A stretch of DNA of 34,024 nucleotides from Terriglobia bacterium (lineage in GTDB: Bacteria; Pseudomonadota; Alphaproteobacteria; Acetobacterales; Acetobacteraceae): NCBI GenBank assembly GCA_023511585.1, contig JAIMBF010000025.1:1-34024 (forward strand), written 5' to 3'. Shown here in pieces: positions 33,243 to 34,024 of the stretch. The position numbers were made by a program, and so were the translations under genes. How positions within the stretch are numbered: position 1 is the first letter of the stretch; each line of letters begins with the position of its first letter. Under the pieces are notes generated by a model, which was not told the origin of the DNA, made no database searches, and saw only the letters and a program-made list of their open reading frames with translations.

Positions 33243-33277
33243 GGTCAAATGTTCGAGGTTTGCACGACATGCGTGCA
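33243..33277 (-). promoter_or_regulatory. NtrC-like palindrome and candidate promoter of the amide/urea importer
   Basis: TGCAC-N7-GTGCA at 33261-33277 (TGCACGACATGCGTGCA) fits the NtrC consensus spacing. Downstream towards the importer, TTGACC at 33243-33248 (minus strand) is a possible sigma70 -35 element. It is followed by ACTAAT after 19 bases, a weak -10. A sigma54 element, GG-N10-GC, is seen only in a one-mismatch form (TG-N10-GC) in the same stretch. NtrC control is therefore a hypothesis. Confidence 0.45.
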
Positions 33278-33313
33278 GATGCGGAAGAAACATGCGTAGA
33301 AATGCGAAAGAAA
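33268..33313. repeat. Tandem 23-base imperfect direct repeat
   Basis: Two adjacent 23-base units (33268-33290 and 33291-33313) match at 19 of 23 positions. Each begins CATGCGT and ends with AAGAAA. The first unit overlaps the NtrC-like palindrome. It lies between divergent genes and might be a repeated regulator site or a local duplication. Confidence 0.6.
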
Positions 33314-33389
33314 CAGGCATGGTTGGCGGTTTTGCAGACCACGGCACGGAGAAAGCCAAATTGGTTTCCAAACGGGTTTGAATCCAACC

Positions 33390-33815
33390 ATGAACGCATC
33401 GCGCAGACTGGCCCCTTTGCGCAGCTTGGCTAAGCTGCAACACTTTCGTCTGGAGGAGGCGCGGCAAGCCCTCGGCGCCTCTCTGGAGAGAGAGGCGGCA
33501 GCCCAGAACGCTGCCGAATCGGCGCGGGCCTGGTTTGCGGCGGAGCAGGCGCTGGCCGTGCAGATATCGGCCGCGGGGATGCCGCAAGCCTGGCAATCCT
33601 GGCTGCCGCAGGGGCGCGCGTGTGTTCGCGCGGCGGAGCGGGCGGCGGCGGAAGCGGCAAAAGCCGTGGCCTCCGCGCACGAGGCGCTGCGGGAAGCGAA
33701 ACGCGCGTTGGAGGCAACCGAGACGCTGATCGCCCGATGCGAGGAGGACATTCGCCGGAATGCGGCGCGGGCCGAAGCGCAAGCGCTGCAGGCGCTGATG
33801 CTCCGGCCGCGGTAA
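33390..33815 (+). CDS. Alanine-rich coiled-coil protein, FliJ/YscO-like
   Basis: This is a 141-residue protein, nearly all helix: RLEEARQALGASLEREAAAQNAAESARAWFAAE and ERAAAEAAKAVASAHEALREAKRALEATETLI form two long coiled coils separated by a Gly/Pro hinge (AAGMPQAWQSWLPQG). The length and two-helix plan are similar to FliJ/YscO, the stalk proteins of flagellar and type III export ATPases, but no export gene is in view. The ATG at 33390 is used; a TTG at 33378 would add four residues. The ribosome site is weak. The family call is tentative. Confidence 0.55.
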   Translation: MNASRRLAPLRSLAKLQHFRLEEARQALGASLEREAAAQNAAESARAWFAAEQALAVQISAAGMPQAWQSWLPQGRACVRAAERAAAEAAKAVASAHEALREAKRALEATETLIARCEEDIRRNAARAEAQALQALMLRPR

Positions 33816-33835
33816 GGCGCGCAAGACGAACGGGG

Positions 33836-33864
33836 CCCCTGGCGCCGGTCAGGGCCGCTCCGGG
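33836..33864 (+). terminator. Weak GC-rich hairpin after the coiled-coil gene
   Basis: CCCTG and CAGGG arms enclose an 8-base loop, with two further outer G-C pairs beyond one mismatch. No T tract follows directly; TTTT appears only some 25 bases later. This is a weak candidate. Confidence 0.2.
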
Positions 33865-33902
33865 GCGACTTGCTCTTTTCGCAGCATTGTGCCGTCTACT
33901 GC

Positions 33903-33931
33903 TTGACCCGAGGGCGGGGCTTCGCTAGCAA
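33903..33931 (+). promoter_or_regulatory. Promoter of tRNA-Glu
   Basis: TTGACC (33903-33908) and TAGCAA (33926-33931) are separated by 17 bases. The predicted start near 33938 is about 10 bases before the tRNA. A small inverted repeat GGCTT/AAGCC (33918-33934) overlaps the -10 element. Confidence 0.5.
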
Positions 33932-33947
33932 GCCGCGGCATCGACCG

Positions 33948-34023
33948 GTCCCGTTCGTCTAGAGGCCCAGGACTCCAGTCTTTCAAGCTGGCAACACGGG
34001 TTCGAATCCCGTACGGGACGCCA
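33948..34023 (+). tRNA. tRNA-Glu (TTC)
   Basis: The acceptor GTCCCGT (33948-33954) pairs with ACGGGAC, followed by discriminator G and encoded CCA. The anticodon TTC is at 33982-33984 in the loop CTTTCAA. The T arm CGGG-TTCGAAT-CCCG is present. The whole tRNA is inside the window. Confidence 0.96.
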
Positions 34024-34024
34024 G

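Noticed and set aside
33141-33260. A sigma54 promoter for the importer operon
   Set aside because: No GG-N10-GC match was found on the minus strand in this stretch; the closest has TG in place of the invariant GG.

Overview
This is a GC-rich, densely packed chromosomal window that looks alphaproteobacterial. The main evidence is gene layout. A DUF1285 / CoA pyrophosphatase / CCA-adding-enzyme cluster faces away from a MoxR / DUF58 / DUF4159 / amidotransferase-like operon. There is also an aroQ-accB-accC cluster, and all three tRNAs have encoded CCA ends. A closer placement (Rhodospirillales or Acetobacterales) is only a guess. No phage, insertion sequence, CRISPR array or rRNA was seen.

Layout. 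1-2285 (+): the 3' part of a SAM-dependent methyltransferase and a FadL/OmpP1-type outer-membrane channel. 2343-5526: a PHA synthase/depolymerase-type hydrolase with a cysteine nucleophile (-), divergent from a CPA2/Kef cation:proton antiporter with a TrkA-N domain (+). 5591-9810 (-): a small proline-rich exported protein, two Nudix hydrolases, an ATC-hydrolase-family protein, a DMT exporter and the two subunits of a 3-oxoacid (3-oxoadipate-type) CoA-transferase. 9873-12691 (-): an EmrAB drug-efflux pair whose promoter spacer is filled by a palindrome. 12785-17008 (-): an MsbA-like ABC exporter, the CCA-adding enzyme, CoA pyrophosphatase and DUF1285. 17009-17493 is a long divergent non-coding gap. 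17494-24746 (+): MoxR ATPase, DUF58, a BatA-N/DUF4159 protein, a vWA/amidotransferase-like membrane protein and a TspO-like protein. 24789-27991 (+): a secreted ankyrin-like protein, tRNA-Tyr, tRNA-Gly, aroQ, accB and accC. 28071-28565 (+): a small multi-pass membrane protein. 28605-33140 (-): a five-gene branched-chain/urea/amide-type ABC importer with overlapping genes. 33390-34023 (+): a FliJ-like coiled-coil protein and tRNA-Glu.

How the genes work together. accB/accC supply biotin carboxylase activity for fatty-acid synthesis. aroQ serves the shikimate pathway. The CCA enzyme and tRNAs serve translation, and the Nudix enzymes clean up nucleotides. The EmrAB pair probably responds to a TetR-type repressor encoded elsewhere. 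The importer has an NtrC-like palindrome upstream, which fits a nitrogen-scavenging role. The MoxR operon resembles known chaperone/vWA modules. Its three vWA-like proteins show a graded loss of the metal-binding motif.

I found no clear new defence or mobile system. The best leads are the two regulatory palindromes, the MoxR/DUF58/DUF4159 operon with its attached TspO-like gene, and the cysteine hydrolase.
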